Part shown: positions 55,517 to 64,000 of the stretch, piece after piece
Layout of the letters: every line of letters begins with the position of its first letter
Position numbering within the stretch: position 1 is the first letter of the stretch
DNA from: Pseudevernia furfuracea
Lineage: Eukaryota > Ascomycota > Lecanoromycetes > Lecanorales > Parmeliaceae
Length of the DNA: 64,000 bases
Assembly (NCBI GenBank): GCA_022315425.1
Contig: JAIUPT010000013.1
Location: 1,488,001-1,552,000 of the forward strand
Direction: 5' to 3'
Program-made: the position numbers and the translations under genes
The notes under the pieces: model-generated
The model's database searches: none
What the model saw: the letters and a program-made list of their open reading frames with translations, nothing else
Told to the model about the DNA's origin: nothing

Positions 55517-57361
55517 ATGAGTTTCAATAACCCATCCGGAAACTTGAATTTCAACCAAGGATTTCAATCCATACAAACTCTCATCACGTCCAACGAAAAC
55601 CCTAACGCCATCGTCCTACCCCCGTCTACGGAGCCTCCAGAATACAACTCCAATTATGTCTTCTACTGGAATAGTGTCGCTATCGATCTCGTCAGACTCG
55701 TGACTTCAATAGAGGGAAATACAAATAATCCGCCGCCCGCGGCACCACAAAATGGACCGCCGTCCGCCGCGAGATCTCTCGGTATCCTGCATCTCGCCAT
55801 CAACGATGCCTACTTCGCGATCAATCCGGATAAGAAAGGCGTTAACACTACTTATCTGACACCCAACAGCACGAACCCGGCAGCTGTGCTTCCTGCTCTT
55901 GATGGTGCAACAGATGCACGACTCGCCGTCGCAGGGGCTGCAAACACTGTACTCATCCAGCTTTTCACGACGGGTAGCAGTACTATTCCATTTGCGACAA
56001 CCGATATGCTCACCCAATTTTTGAACAGCAAGGTCTCGGCTTTCCCCAACCTAGACACCCTATCCTCAAGCTATCAATTCGGCGTTGCAGTCGGAAATGC
56101 AATGCTCAACTTTCTCAACAATGGATTCTTCGGCCAAGACTCCTACCGTCCCACTCCCGGATTGTATAAATTTGATGACGACCCTACGAACCCAGTGAGA
56201 ATTGTGCCCGTCAACCCAAACGACCCCAGCGGACCGCAGCGAGCAATACGCTTCTACCAGGCCCCCTTCTACGGCATGACCGCCCAACGCGTGGCCGTTC
56301 AGGGAAAGGTGAACGGCAACTTCGACGAGCATCTCATTGCGGATCCCCCCGTGGGTTTCGGCACCAACGACCCAGATGAGTACTACTCCGCCTTCAGCGA
56401 TATCTATCGCGAAGGTGGTCGATTTGATTTGCCCTCCACAAAGCGCACGCCCAAACAGACGGTGACGGGTTTCACCTGGGCTTACGATGGCTCCAATCTG
56501 CTCGGCACGCCTCCTCGAGTTTTCAACCAATGCCTTCGTAACATTGCTTGGGACAGAAAGGTAGCAGGAGCAACAGACGAAGCGACCAACGCGGATTTCG
56601 TGCGTGTCTTTGCCCTCTTCAACGTCGCACTAGCCGACGCGGGAATCTTCGCCTGGCAAGAAAAATACTGCTTCGAATTTTGGCGTCCCCTGTCCGGCGT
56701 CCGTTTCGATCCCACCTCCGCCCAAGACCCATTTTGGTTCACCGAGGGTGCCCCTGACACCAACAGCAACCATTTCAACTTCAAACCTCCCTTCCCGTCC
56801 TATCCCTCCGGCCACGCCACTTTCTCCGGAGCCTCCTTCCAGATCCTCCGCTTGTACTACAAGAGACGTGACAACCTCTCCTTCGCAGACGATGCCCCCG
56901 ATGACATTTCTTTCAACTTGCTCTCTGACGAACTCAACGGCATCAGCCGCGACCTTTACAACAACTACATCCCATCCCAACCCATCACCGACCAGCTCGG
57001 CAACGTCCGTACCGCCGTCCCCCGCCACTTCGGCAGCATTTGGGACGCCATGTTTGACGCAGCCCTCAGCCGCGTTTTCCTAGGTGTCCATTGGCGCTTC
57101 GACGCCTTCGCCTCCAAGGATGTCCTCGTGTCCACAAAGGTCAATCCCGATGGCACGACTCAATATAAAGATCCAAAAGATATCAAATATGTGACTACAG
57201 GCCCCAGGCGCGATAGACCCGGTCAGCAGTTCCCAATTGGTGGCGTCCCGTTGGGCATTGGCATTGCGAATGATATCTTTGAGAGTAATCTCAAACCTAC
57301 GCCTACGGACCTTCAGCCTGATGGCAGACACAAGTGCGGTGATCCTAAGAAATTGGGCTAG
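55517..57361 (+). CDS. Vanadium-dependent haloperoxidase
   Basis: Intronless, 614 aa, near the length of Curvularia inaequalis chloroperoxidase (609 aa). The vanadate-binding residues are all present: Lys383 and Arg390 (KYCFEFWR), Ser431-Gly432-His433 (SYPSGHATF), Arg519 and His525 (SRVFLGVHWRFDA). Spacings (K to R 7, R to H 6) match the Curvularia enzyme. His525 ligates vanadium and His433 is the acid-base. The N-terminal helices (YVFYWNSVAIDLVR) also match the PAP2-like haloperoxidase fold. The reaction is oxidation of a halide by peroxide to hypohalous acid. No signal peptide is evident, as in the Curvularia enzyme. Chloro- versus bromo-specificity is not certain. Confidence 0.95.
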   Translation: MSFNNPSGNLNFNQGFQSIQTLITSNENPNAIVLPPSTEPPEYNSNYVFYWNSVAIDLVRLVTSIEGNTNNPPPAAPQNGPPSAARSLGILHLAINDAYFAINPDKKGVNTTYLTPNSTNPAAVLPALDGATDARLAVAGAANTVLIQLFTTGSSTIPFATTDMLTQFLNSKVSAFPNLDTLSSSYQFGVAVGNAMLNFLNNGFFGQDSYRPTPGLYKFDDDPTNPVRIVPVNPNDPSGPQRAIRFYQAPFYGMTAQRVAVQGKVNGNFDEHLIADPPVGFGTNDPDEYYSAFSDIYREGGRFDLPSTKRTPKQTVTGFTWAYDGSNLLGTPPRVFNQCLRNIAWDRKVAGATDEATNADFVRVFALFNVALADAGIFAWQEKYCFEFWRPLSGVRFDPTSAQDPFWFTEGAPDTNSNHFNFKPPFPSYPSGHATFSGASFQILRLYYKRRDNLSFADDAPDDISFNLLSDELNGISRDLYNNYIPSQPITDQLGNVRTAVPRHFGSIWDAMFDAALSRVFLGVHWRFDAFASKDVLVSTKVNPDGTTQYKDPKDIKYVTTGPRRDRPGQQFPIGGVPLGIGIANDIFESNLKPTPTDLQPDGRHKCGDPKKLG

Positions 57362-57400
57362 GGCGCAAGATCAGGGAAGTGGGGACTGTGGGGGGCTGAG

Positions 57401-57450
57401 GGGGAGACGGTGGTGTGGTGGGGGAGATGGTGGTGTGGTGGGGGAGATGG
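57401..57450. repeat. 20-bp tandem repeat, 2.5 copies
   Basis: Units GGGGAGAYGGTGGTGTGGTG at 57401-57420 and 57421-57440 plus a half unit. They lie 40 bp after the haloperoxidase stop, in its probable 3' UTR. Confidence 0.85.
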
Positions 57451-58389
57451 GTGAGATTTCTGTATAACATGCCTTTGCTTTACCTTTGCCTTACCTTTGC
57501 CGTGCTGGTACGAGTACCAGAAACATTGCGTGAGAATTTCAAAAGGGATAGATAGGTTGAAAAAGCGACAGCGACGGAAAGGATGCGTGTTCTTTACATT
57601 CCTTCACCCTTTCTTTGCTTCTTTGCTTCAAGAGCTGTACGAGTACAACGTGTCGGGATTCAAGAAGTTGTTCAATCAAAAACACTGGCGATTTCGGGTA
57701 CAACATGCCGTTCCTTTCATCCTGTTTCTTGCGCCAGAAAGTTGTAAGATAATATGCGCTGTAACTCTAGAAAAACTTGTTGGTATGGGCGCTTCGGGTT
57801 CGTGTATCACATGGCTTAAGATGCTCAACTCTGATACAATGCCGCCCATTCTCTACACTTTCATACGTGAAATATGTATCTTACAGATGAAGCACGATGC
57901 GAATAGTTCTCCAGGTAAGTATTGGGAAAGGCTTGAAACTGTAGAGTGGGAGGATGAGCACATCAAGGAGATGCGACTATAATGAATGAAATTGGCAGGA
58001 TTTTAGCGCTACGGAGCGTACCGAAGGACATGGTGACCTGCAGGGTGATACGACTAAGCCTGTTGCATGATCTAAGGATACCTGAATCAGCACTCTACAT
58101 GTGACCTTAGCCCTACGGCTCGCGCTCCTATCAACATACAGGTGTATCAACACTTGGATTCTCAAATTGCGCTTCAGAAGCCCCGGGAAACCAGAGAACG
58201 AATAGCCGCCACGCGGTCGTTCGCAAAGAGCACTTTACCCAGCACCGACGCATCTACCAACCCGTGTGGTAATCGCACGGATACGCACCGGCCATGCTGG
58301 AAAAGAAGCAACTTCACGAGGACCACTGTTGGTAATGCTGTCCCCTTTGTCATGTTTCTGGGCGAAAGAAGTCGATTGCTGGCCCATTA
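57451..58389. other. No confident gene
   Basis: About 940 bp. A 161-codon plus frame (57497-57982) begins only at a TTG codon and has no domain. The region just before 58390 may contain the missing 5' exon of the flavin-reductase-like pseudogene. Confidence 0.4.
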
Positions 58390-59327
58390 TTGGCATTTAG
58401 TCCCTGGGTCAGACCAAAGGAGGATGTCACTCATGAGAAGGCGACGGTCTCGGAGCACAAGGCGGGCAGCAAAGTATCTGTCGTGTCGAAGCACGGCGAC
58501 TTCAAGAAAGTAGAGGCCACACGCCTGGAATTTGACCATAGGGCACCGATCAACGTTGTCAAGTCACCGGATCCGAATTGGAAATATGGCCAAGGTGTCA
58601 ATGATGATGACATCAATTCGCAGAAGAAGCAGGTCGAAATCGACCCTTCCGCGGAAGACGGGCCAATGATGTCAAACTACAGACTTCTCGTCTCCGGCAT
58701 CATTCCACGTCCGATTGGCTTCATAAGCACTCTGTCGGCAGACGGGAAGACCGCCAATCTCTCCCCTTCAGCTAGTTCCAAGTCGTCGACCATGATCCTC
58801 CAATGTTCATCGTCGGCTTCTCCTCGCGACCTGGGCCTCCGAAGGAGACATATCGTAACCTCAAAGAGACAGGCGAGTGCGTCCTCAATATCGTCTCGGA
58901 GAACATGATGCCTGCGGTAAATGCTACGTCTATCGACGCCCCATATAGAGTATCCGAGTGGGCGATATCGGGCCTGCATCAAGCACCCAGCGCTACAGCA
59001 AAGCCATCGAGGGTCCAGGAGTCCGTCTTCTCAGCCGAGGGGAAGTCAACGGACATGAAGGATTTTGAGAATCACTATGAACCAGGTACGAGTATTGCGG
59101 CTGTGGGTGTTGTTGAAGCGACGTGGTTTTGGGTCCGTGAAGACGCGATTGATGACGATAGGAGTCATATCGATCTGAAGGTTTTGAGGCCGATTGCTCA
59201 GTCGGGTGGGATCTCGTATGCGAGGATCTCGGAGACGTTTGAGTTGCCGAGGAGTAATTGGGATGCGGCGGTCAAAGCGGAGAGTTGGCCTGGGGAGCTG
59301 CCGGGAGCGAAGGGTGCAAGTGCGTAA
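58390..59327 (+). pseudogene. Flavin reductase-like (FMN-binding split barrel) gene, broken
   Basis: The first frame holds the usual N-terminal extension (FDHRAPINVVKSPDPNWKYGQG, VEIDPSAEDGP) and the domain start YRLLVSGIIPRPIGFISTLSADGKTANLSP. There the frame must shift by one missing base (58760-58769), and the new frame immediately meets TAG at 58773-58775 where relatives have Tyr (FSYFQVV becomes FS-stop-FQVV). The domain then continues as DHDPPMFIVGFSSRPGPPKETYRNLKETGECVLN, DAPYRVSEW, EATWFWVREDAIDD, RSHIDLKVLRPIAQSGGISYARI and ETFELPRSNW to the stop at 59327. No intron fits. No in-frame ATG is seen for the first part. The family binds FMN and reduces flavin; this copy should be inactive. 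Confidence 0.78.
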
Positions 59328-60258
59328 GGATTGTTTCGTTGTGTTCTCAAATGTATTCTTCATAGTATCTGCGTTTTCGCCCAGAAGGGATGATTATGCT
59401 CTTTGAGACTTCCGTTGCAAGATGACGGCGATCTGGTCCCATCTTGTATGGACCAGCGTATACTCTAACAATGATTCCCCACACTTTCCAATGACTTTCG
59501 CTTATCGCATCAACTCACCCCTCCAATGCAGCAAGGCTGTCTTCTGCGCATGATGCCACGACTCGGTATCCAAGACATCAACCGTGGAGGAAACACCATG
59601 AAAGCTCAGCGCGCTTGTTGCACATCTTCTTTGGTTTAATATTTTCCTACTATGTTCACGGCACTTCTGCTTCATCTTACTGCAGCTGAAAGTTAACCTC
59701 AGTCAAGCCCTGGGTCTCGTCTTGACCTTTTGAACATTGCATCTCAGAAGGCATCCTTGTTAGCGTAGATTCCCCAATTCAAGCTGCAAATCGTTGTTTT
59801 AACACTTCCAAAGGGCAGGTCCGCCTTCAGACCCATCGCTACCTCTACGACGAGAGTACCCACCGACGTCGAGTTCGGTGACGGCGGAACCACAATTCGC
59901 ATCACGGATTTTTATTCGCCTTTTGTCTTAAGCTACATATTTTTGCCTTTTCAGCAGGAATATAGAATGCCCGAGATCAGTTTTTATTTATCTAGATGGT
60001 GCCAGGATCAGAGGGCAGGAGAATGCTTATATGCTGTCTGCAGGTAACTCAACCATGCGCGATGTGGTGCATGGGTAGAATGCGCGCTTCTGTGTGTGAT
60101 GATCTGGATACACGGAGGGTTTTGTTAGTGTGCAGGCATCCTGACACAATATCCTGTGCACTGTGTGTGATCTGTAAGGGCTGCTTCTTTGCTTGTGCTT
60201 GAGAACATGTCTTCTATATCCTTCAGACTATTTCCTGTGTTCAATGTATACACGCGTC
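59328..60258. other. Convergent intergenic, no gene seen
   Basis: About 930 bp between the flavin-reductase pseudogene (+) and a secreted-protein gene (-). Only short unsupported frames occur (59996-60202, 60125-60340). Confidence 0.5.
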
Positions 60259-61112
60259 TCAGGCCGAAGAGACGTTGTGTAGTGGGCTTCCATCTGGCAT
60301 TATACTCGACGCGTTGATCAGTACGAGCGAATTGAGCCACGGTCGCATTCCCCTGATCTCGTCATCCTTATCTGACTCTACATCATAGAAGAAGACCCCC
60401 AAATTGCTTGCTCCTGTTCCAACATAGTTTGGTATTGTCAGTGCCGTTTTACTCTCTTCAAGCGAATGCAGCAATTTTAGACAGTTTATCGGAAAGTTTT
60501 CACTCACCCACTCTGATCCACCCAACCTTCGCCCTCAGGAGCTCACACTCGTCCCATAGCGTTTGCGCAAGTTCATAAATTCCGGTCCAAGACGCCCCAA
60601 CCTTGTCTACGTAAGGCGGAGCGGGCTTGTCGGGTATCTTTCCCGCTTGCCCCATCAATACAACTGCCAGCACGCAGGAGCCTAGGAATCCCACGGCCGG
60701 TCAGACTCATCGTTAACAAATTACTCCCTGGTTGGTCATCAGCAGCACTGAAATGCCACGCACCAGATGCAAATCTCACAGGCGTCCATACTGTGGGATA
60801 TCCAAGAGGTCGATCAAAAGCTCTCGGGTTGGCCCAATATGGTGCGCCCCACTGCCCTCCCATGGCTCGTTGTTTGTCACCTTCGCGATTGAGTTCTTCA
60901 ATTGCTTTTCTGCAGTCTGCAGCTCGTAGATCTGGCTGTCTGCTCGTGGTCCAGGCACGGGCGCTGGTACAGTGGAATTCAGTGTTCGTCGCGTTTAGAG
61001 CGGGTGGCAACTTCTTTGCGTAATTGGTAGCGCTTTCGGCAGAGGGGTTGTGGAGAATGAGAGGTAGGAGAAGTATAAGTAGAATTTGACGACTGAGGAG
61101 GTGGAAAGACAT
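60259..61112 (-). CDS. Small secreted protein, hypothetical
   Basis: Three exons, 225 aa: 61112-60764, 60681-60508 and 60413-60259. Introns are 82 and 94 nt, the first with a CTGAC branch, and phases close. A signal peptide (MSFHLLSRQILLILLLPLIL) is clear. The mature part has FHCTSARAWTTSRQPDLRAADCRKAIEEL, then a Trp-rich PYWANPRAFDRPLGYPTVWTPVRFASGSC, then YELAQTLWDECELLRAKVGW, and NLGVFFYDVES near the end. This matches a widespread ascomycete secreted family with four Cys and a TP.R..SG.C motif; some members are described as effector candidates, but no role is proven. The start at 61112 is preferred because the signal peptide follows it directly. Confidence 0.8.
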
Positions 61113-61244
61113 CTTTAGCGGATTGCGATTGACCAGGCTTCCCAAGAAGAGATATGTAGAGACACTAGAGAAGGATCTTGAGACTGTTGAACCAGTTTCC
61201 GTTCGTCTTCAGATATTAGTTACATCACTTGATTCATTTTTCGA

Positions 61245-61265
61245 AACTGTTGAGGCTCAACAGTT
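61245..61265. repeat. Perfect palindrome, 10-bp arms
   Basis: AACTGTTGAG-G-CTCAACAGTT, upstream of the secreted-protein gene on the minus strand. It could be an operator-like site or a short hairpin. Confidence 0.8.
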
Positions 61266-61297
61266 AAGCCGTCGGATAGCGCATCTAGAATTGTATC

Positions 61298-61376
61298 CCC
61301 TCGTGGGGTAGTAAGTCACACTCGTCCCTGAAATTACAGCTGATAGAGACGAGTGTGGCTTGCTACCCCACGAGGG
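61298..61376. repeat. 29-bp inverted repeat with 21-bp spacer
   Basis: Left arm 61298-61326 (CCCTCGTGGGGTAGTAAGTC...) and right arm 61348-61376 pair over 29 bp with two mismatches. It lies between divergent genes. It could be a small hairpin-type MITE remnant or a structured RNA; no flanking target-site duplication is evident. Confidence 0.85.
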
Positions 61377-61673
61377 TTGCGCGTTAATCGCCCTTTTCGC
61401 GATTGTCACGAAATAGGTTCGAGCAAAGCCGCAACAGAATCCAGAGAATGAGGCCTAAAAAAGATGGCTATTATCAAATTTATTATAGACTTATATAAAT
61501 GGGTATCTTGCATGGCTAACATGATGCACTCACCAGCGTCCACAAAACTCAACAAACAGCCCGTGTCGCTATGCTATGCAGTCCCAACGTAAAAGTTCAG
61601 AATCCAAAGGGCAAAAAAGGCCATTACTTTGAACATCCGGACATTTAATGTCGGCCAAGCTCAAAACCTCTTC

Positions 61674-62919
61674 TTACATTGCGTGCGAGATTACATCCGG
61701 ATCATCCCTCAGCGCCGGATGTATCTCTTCATCTGGCCCATTGACCGCCCTCTGGTTGCCTCTCCTCACAGCAGCGGACGAAGACTCTGCTGCCGGGGGC
61801 CCTTGAGCCGCCTGTTCGTACCGTCCTCGAATGCCCTCTTCACGCGATAGCTGCTCACCTAAACCATCTTCCACCTCTTCTTGCTGAACAGGCTGATAGT
61901 CGTAACTTGGCTGAGTCCGGCTTTGGCGCTGCCTCATTTCCATGGCCTCTCCCGCATCGCTCTGCTGTAATGGCTGGTAGCTACCTGCCTGCTGAGCTTG
62001 CTTTATTTGAATAAAACCGCCATTAGGACCGGTCATGTCAGCGATCATCTTACGCGCAATTTCTGTCGCTTCGGCAGTAATGGCTCTGGCTTGTCTGCTG
62101 GTAACGGATCGGCGGCGGTCGTGGGTGTAGCGGCAGGCGGAGATGAAGAGAGCGAAATGAAAGAGTCTGAATACCGTGGGTTAGCAGTTTCGAAGAAGAA
62201 GCACAGCAGCAATAGAAAATGGCGGGCAAGGGAACGAGTGCAGAGTAGAGAAGATAGGAACGGAAAAAGAGGAGGATGCAGGCTTACAGAACGATAGAAG
62301 CCATCGAGGCGCCCACCGCGACCACCACTCCTTTATGGTGTAAGGCGCTGACATACTGATCCTGTGCAGCGCAAGTCATAAAACCCCCGCATATATTCGA
62401 CTCGGGAACAGGAACAGTTGTTCCGTTCGCTGTGTACTCGTACTGCGTCCCATTACTAAAAGTCCCACCTCCATACCCCAAGCCATCATCATTACTACTA
62501 TCATCATCCGCAGTGTAATAGAGATAACCGGTTGCGCTAATACTCGCAAATGAGCTGGTGAACAAGAGCCCCAGCCAAAGTAGTAGGTCGCACGCCACGT
62601 TGGCGCCAGGATGAATGGCGCGATTACGCGCGAGCAGGGTAGCGATGTTGGCTATGTTCCAAAGGATGGAGAGTCCAAGAGTGATGTATTGCCAAGGTAA
62701 GTACGCATAATTCCCAAAGAAGTAGCCGTCTTGGTACGAGTAGTCATTAGAGTCGGCAGAGTCCGTGTCGCTGCTAGGGCCTTGAATGCGCGATATCATG
62801 GCCCATGCGGTGGTGGCTATACCGACGATGGCGAGTAGGATAGCTAGGAAGCGCAATATAGCTTTCCAGAGGAAGGTGGCATCATCGGCGTACATTGCGG
62901 AGCGCGAAGGGCGCGCCAT
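61674..62919 (-). CDS. Four-helix membrane protein, hypothetical
   Basis: Two exons, 374 aa: 62919-62288 and 62166-61674, with a 121-nt intron (donor GTAAGC, acceptor TTCAG); phases close. Four hydrophobic helices: AILRFLAILLAIVGIATTAWAMI, YITLGLSILWNIANIATLLAR, VACDLLLWLGLLFTSSFASISATGYL, and one split by the intron (GVVVAVGASMASIVL-LFHFALFISACR). A large loop before the last helix has N-glycosylation-type sites and two Cys, so it is probably extracellular. The C-terminal tail is Gln/Glu-rich with repeated SYQPLQQ and DYQPVQQ. This resembles MARVEL-like fungal membrane proteins in layout, but I cannot name it. Confidence 0.82.
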
Positions 62920-63646
62920 GGTCAAGGGACTGAAAAGGGGAAATGTAGACAAAGCGAAAGAAGTTCGACGGGAGTTGCTGGAGAGGCGCGCGGTAAGGAG
63001 TGATAGCTGAGAAGAAGAAAGAAAGAAAGAAAGAAAGAAAGAGTAGCGCGAAGACTGTTATTGAACAAAGAGAGGAAAATGAAATGATTCTTGTTATAGG
63101 TAACTATGTATTATACTCTCGTACATAGTGGCCTTGCTCCTGCTCCGCCCATGCCGCTTGCCTCATTAAGTCCGGAAGAGAATGAAATTATAAGCCAGAC
63201 AGGGGTCAGGGGTAGATGATGGCAATCTAGTATAGATGAATCCACCCAATCATATACCTTTAAGCAAAACGGCGCCACGGTTGGATACGAGATCGCTTCT
63301 TGGCGCATTCTATTTTAAGCATCTTCATTAATGAGTAGATACAAGCAATAAAATGCCTTGTCAGCCATCTGTTCATCAATTTTCTTCTTTCTCTTTTGCT
63401 TGTCCAAAGCCGTATTTGCAAGGTAGGTCGAGGATATGCATCATTTCGAATTGAGGGACAGAGGTGAATCACACTGTAAAAATTGGCTTTGCCTACCTAG
63501 CTTTTTCATTTTCAACTATGCTTGCATCATAACAACCATATTCAAACCCTGCTGCTAACAAATGCGAATTCTTCTAAGCCTAGACTAATTGCCCTCTCCG
63601 AACGAATTCATGCAGCGCACTCGCAGTTATCTGTGCAACATTGTTC
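62920..63646. other. Intergenic with GAAA repeat
   Basis: About 730 bp between two minus-strand genes: the promoter side of the four-helix protein (with a GAAA repeat), then ordinary sequence with only short frames. Confidence 0.45.
63017..63040. repeat. GAAA tetranucleotide repeat, six copies
   Basis: (GAAA)6, about 100 bp upstream of the four-helix membrane protein start. Confidence 0.9.
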
Positions 63647-64000
63647 TCAATTCTTCCATGCCAACACACCAACCCAGTTCATGGAGCCAACGGAGAACTC
63701 CGCACCCCCAGTGGCAATCCCAAAGAAAACGAGGTCACTGTGTATCTTTTCAGGTGTCGTGCCAGTCGTATTTGTTCTAGGAAACATGTTCTCTTCGTTG
63801 AACAGAAGGTAATTATCCGAATGACCGCCTGCAAGCTTACTCGTCGCAATGGTGACAGCGTTTTTTGTCGTTCCAACATTGTAGTCCAGACGATCAGTCT
63901 CATCTCTAGATGCAGCATTCTGTACGAGTCCGGAGTCCCCAACTATTTTCGCACTCTCCAGTCCCACACCGTCAAAGATGAATGCTAGCCTAGGATCCGG
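63647..64000 (-). CDS. N,N-dimethylformamidase beta-like protein, partial
   Basis: The gene runs off the right edge; the part seen is C-terminal. In frame it reads DPRLAFIFDGVGLESAKIVGDSGL, then DETDRLDYNVGT, SDNYLLFNEENMF, then IHSDLVFFGIATGGAEFSVGSMNWVG. The D..D...GTP/K and GGAVFSVGS..W patterns are typical of the N,N-dimethylformamidase beta-subunit-like C-terminal domain found in fungi and bacteria. The frame ends at 63647 soon after the last conserved block; family members often continue NYDN.V..VT.NVL, so one more short exon may exist downstream. Substrate unknown; amide hydrolysis is inferred. Confidence 0.7.
   Translation of the reverse strand, partial: PDPRLAFIFDGVGLESAKIVGDSGLVQNAASRDETDRLDYNVGTTKNAVTIATSKLAGGHSDNYLLFNEENMFPRTNTTGTTPEKIHSDLVFFGIATGGAEFSVGSMNWVGVLAWKN

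Noticed and set aside
46449..57361. Secondary-metabolite cluster around the MFS transporter and haloperoxidase
   Set aside because: No polyketide synthase, NRPS, terpene cyclase or pathway regulator lies between or beside them; the two genes are about 7 kb apart with unrelated genes between.
57497..57982. 161-codon plus-strand frame
   Set aside because: It starts only at TTG, has no domain, and lies between the haloperoxidase 3' repeat and a pseudogene.
42157..59327. TAG reassigned as a sense codon
   Set aside because: Intact genes in the window end at TAG (for example the Arf gene and dynactin p25), so reassignment is unlikely; the internal TAGs fit mutation better.

Overview
This window is nuclear DNA from a filamentous ascomycete fungus (Pezizomycotina). 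The evidence is short introns (mostly 49-100 nt) with GTRAGT-like donors, CTGAC/CTAAC branch points and YAG acceptors, plus fungal-only families (HET, RTA1, DUF4246, APSES, Sgf29). Genes are monocistronic on both strands. I see no rRNA, convincing tRNA, CRISPR array, prokaryotic operon or intact transposon. The class is not resolved.

Left part (1-14.5 kb): a repeat-bearing, poorly coding stretch with AT-hook-like fragments; a HET-domain protein (3757-5748, -); two multi-pass membrane proteins (6903-8151, +; 8911-10431, -); a MetE-C/YxjG-type methyltransferase homologue with all Zn ligands (11587-12901, +); two small single-pass membrane proteins (-).

Housekeeping block (15-32 kb): mannose-6-phosphate isomerase, SAGA subunit Sgf29, an Arf6/ArfB-type GTPase, dynactin p25, an Mbp1-like APSES cell-cycle factor, a frameshifted PAN-like secreted protein, complex I subunit NDUFB7 and a polyQ coiled-coil protein. 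Exon phases close exactly in nearly all of these.

Accessory block (32-64 kb): a ricin-B-lectin/GH13 fusion, secreted unknowns, an RTA1 protein with a GC-AG intron, aspartate kinase, a transaldolase, an MFS transporter, a membrane-anchored aspartic-protease-like protein that has lost one catalytic Asp, a vanadium haloperoxidase with the full active site, and the edge of an N,N-dimethylformamidase-like gene. Several genes here are broken: a MYND-finger gene with six frameshifts, a DUF4246 gene with two in-frame TAG codons, a flavin-reductase-like gene with a frameshift plus TAG, and a secreted protein with one frameshift at a G6 run. Flanking genes are intact, so this is either local gene decay or local sequence error.

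The genes do not form an obvious pathway or biosynthetic cluster. The most unusual items are the lectin-GH13 fusion without a signal peptide, the haloperoxidase, the pseudopeptidase with a long cytoplasmic tail, and the concentration of damaged genes. Splice models were built by eye from donor, branch and acceptor motifs and reading-frame closure; no database search was possible.
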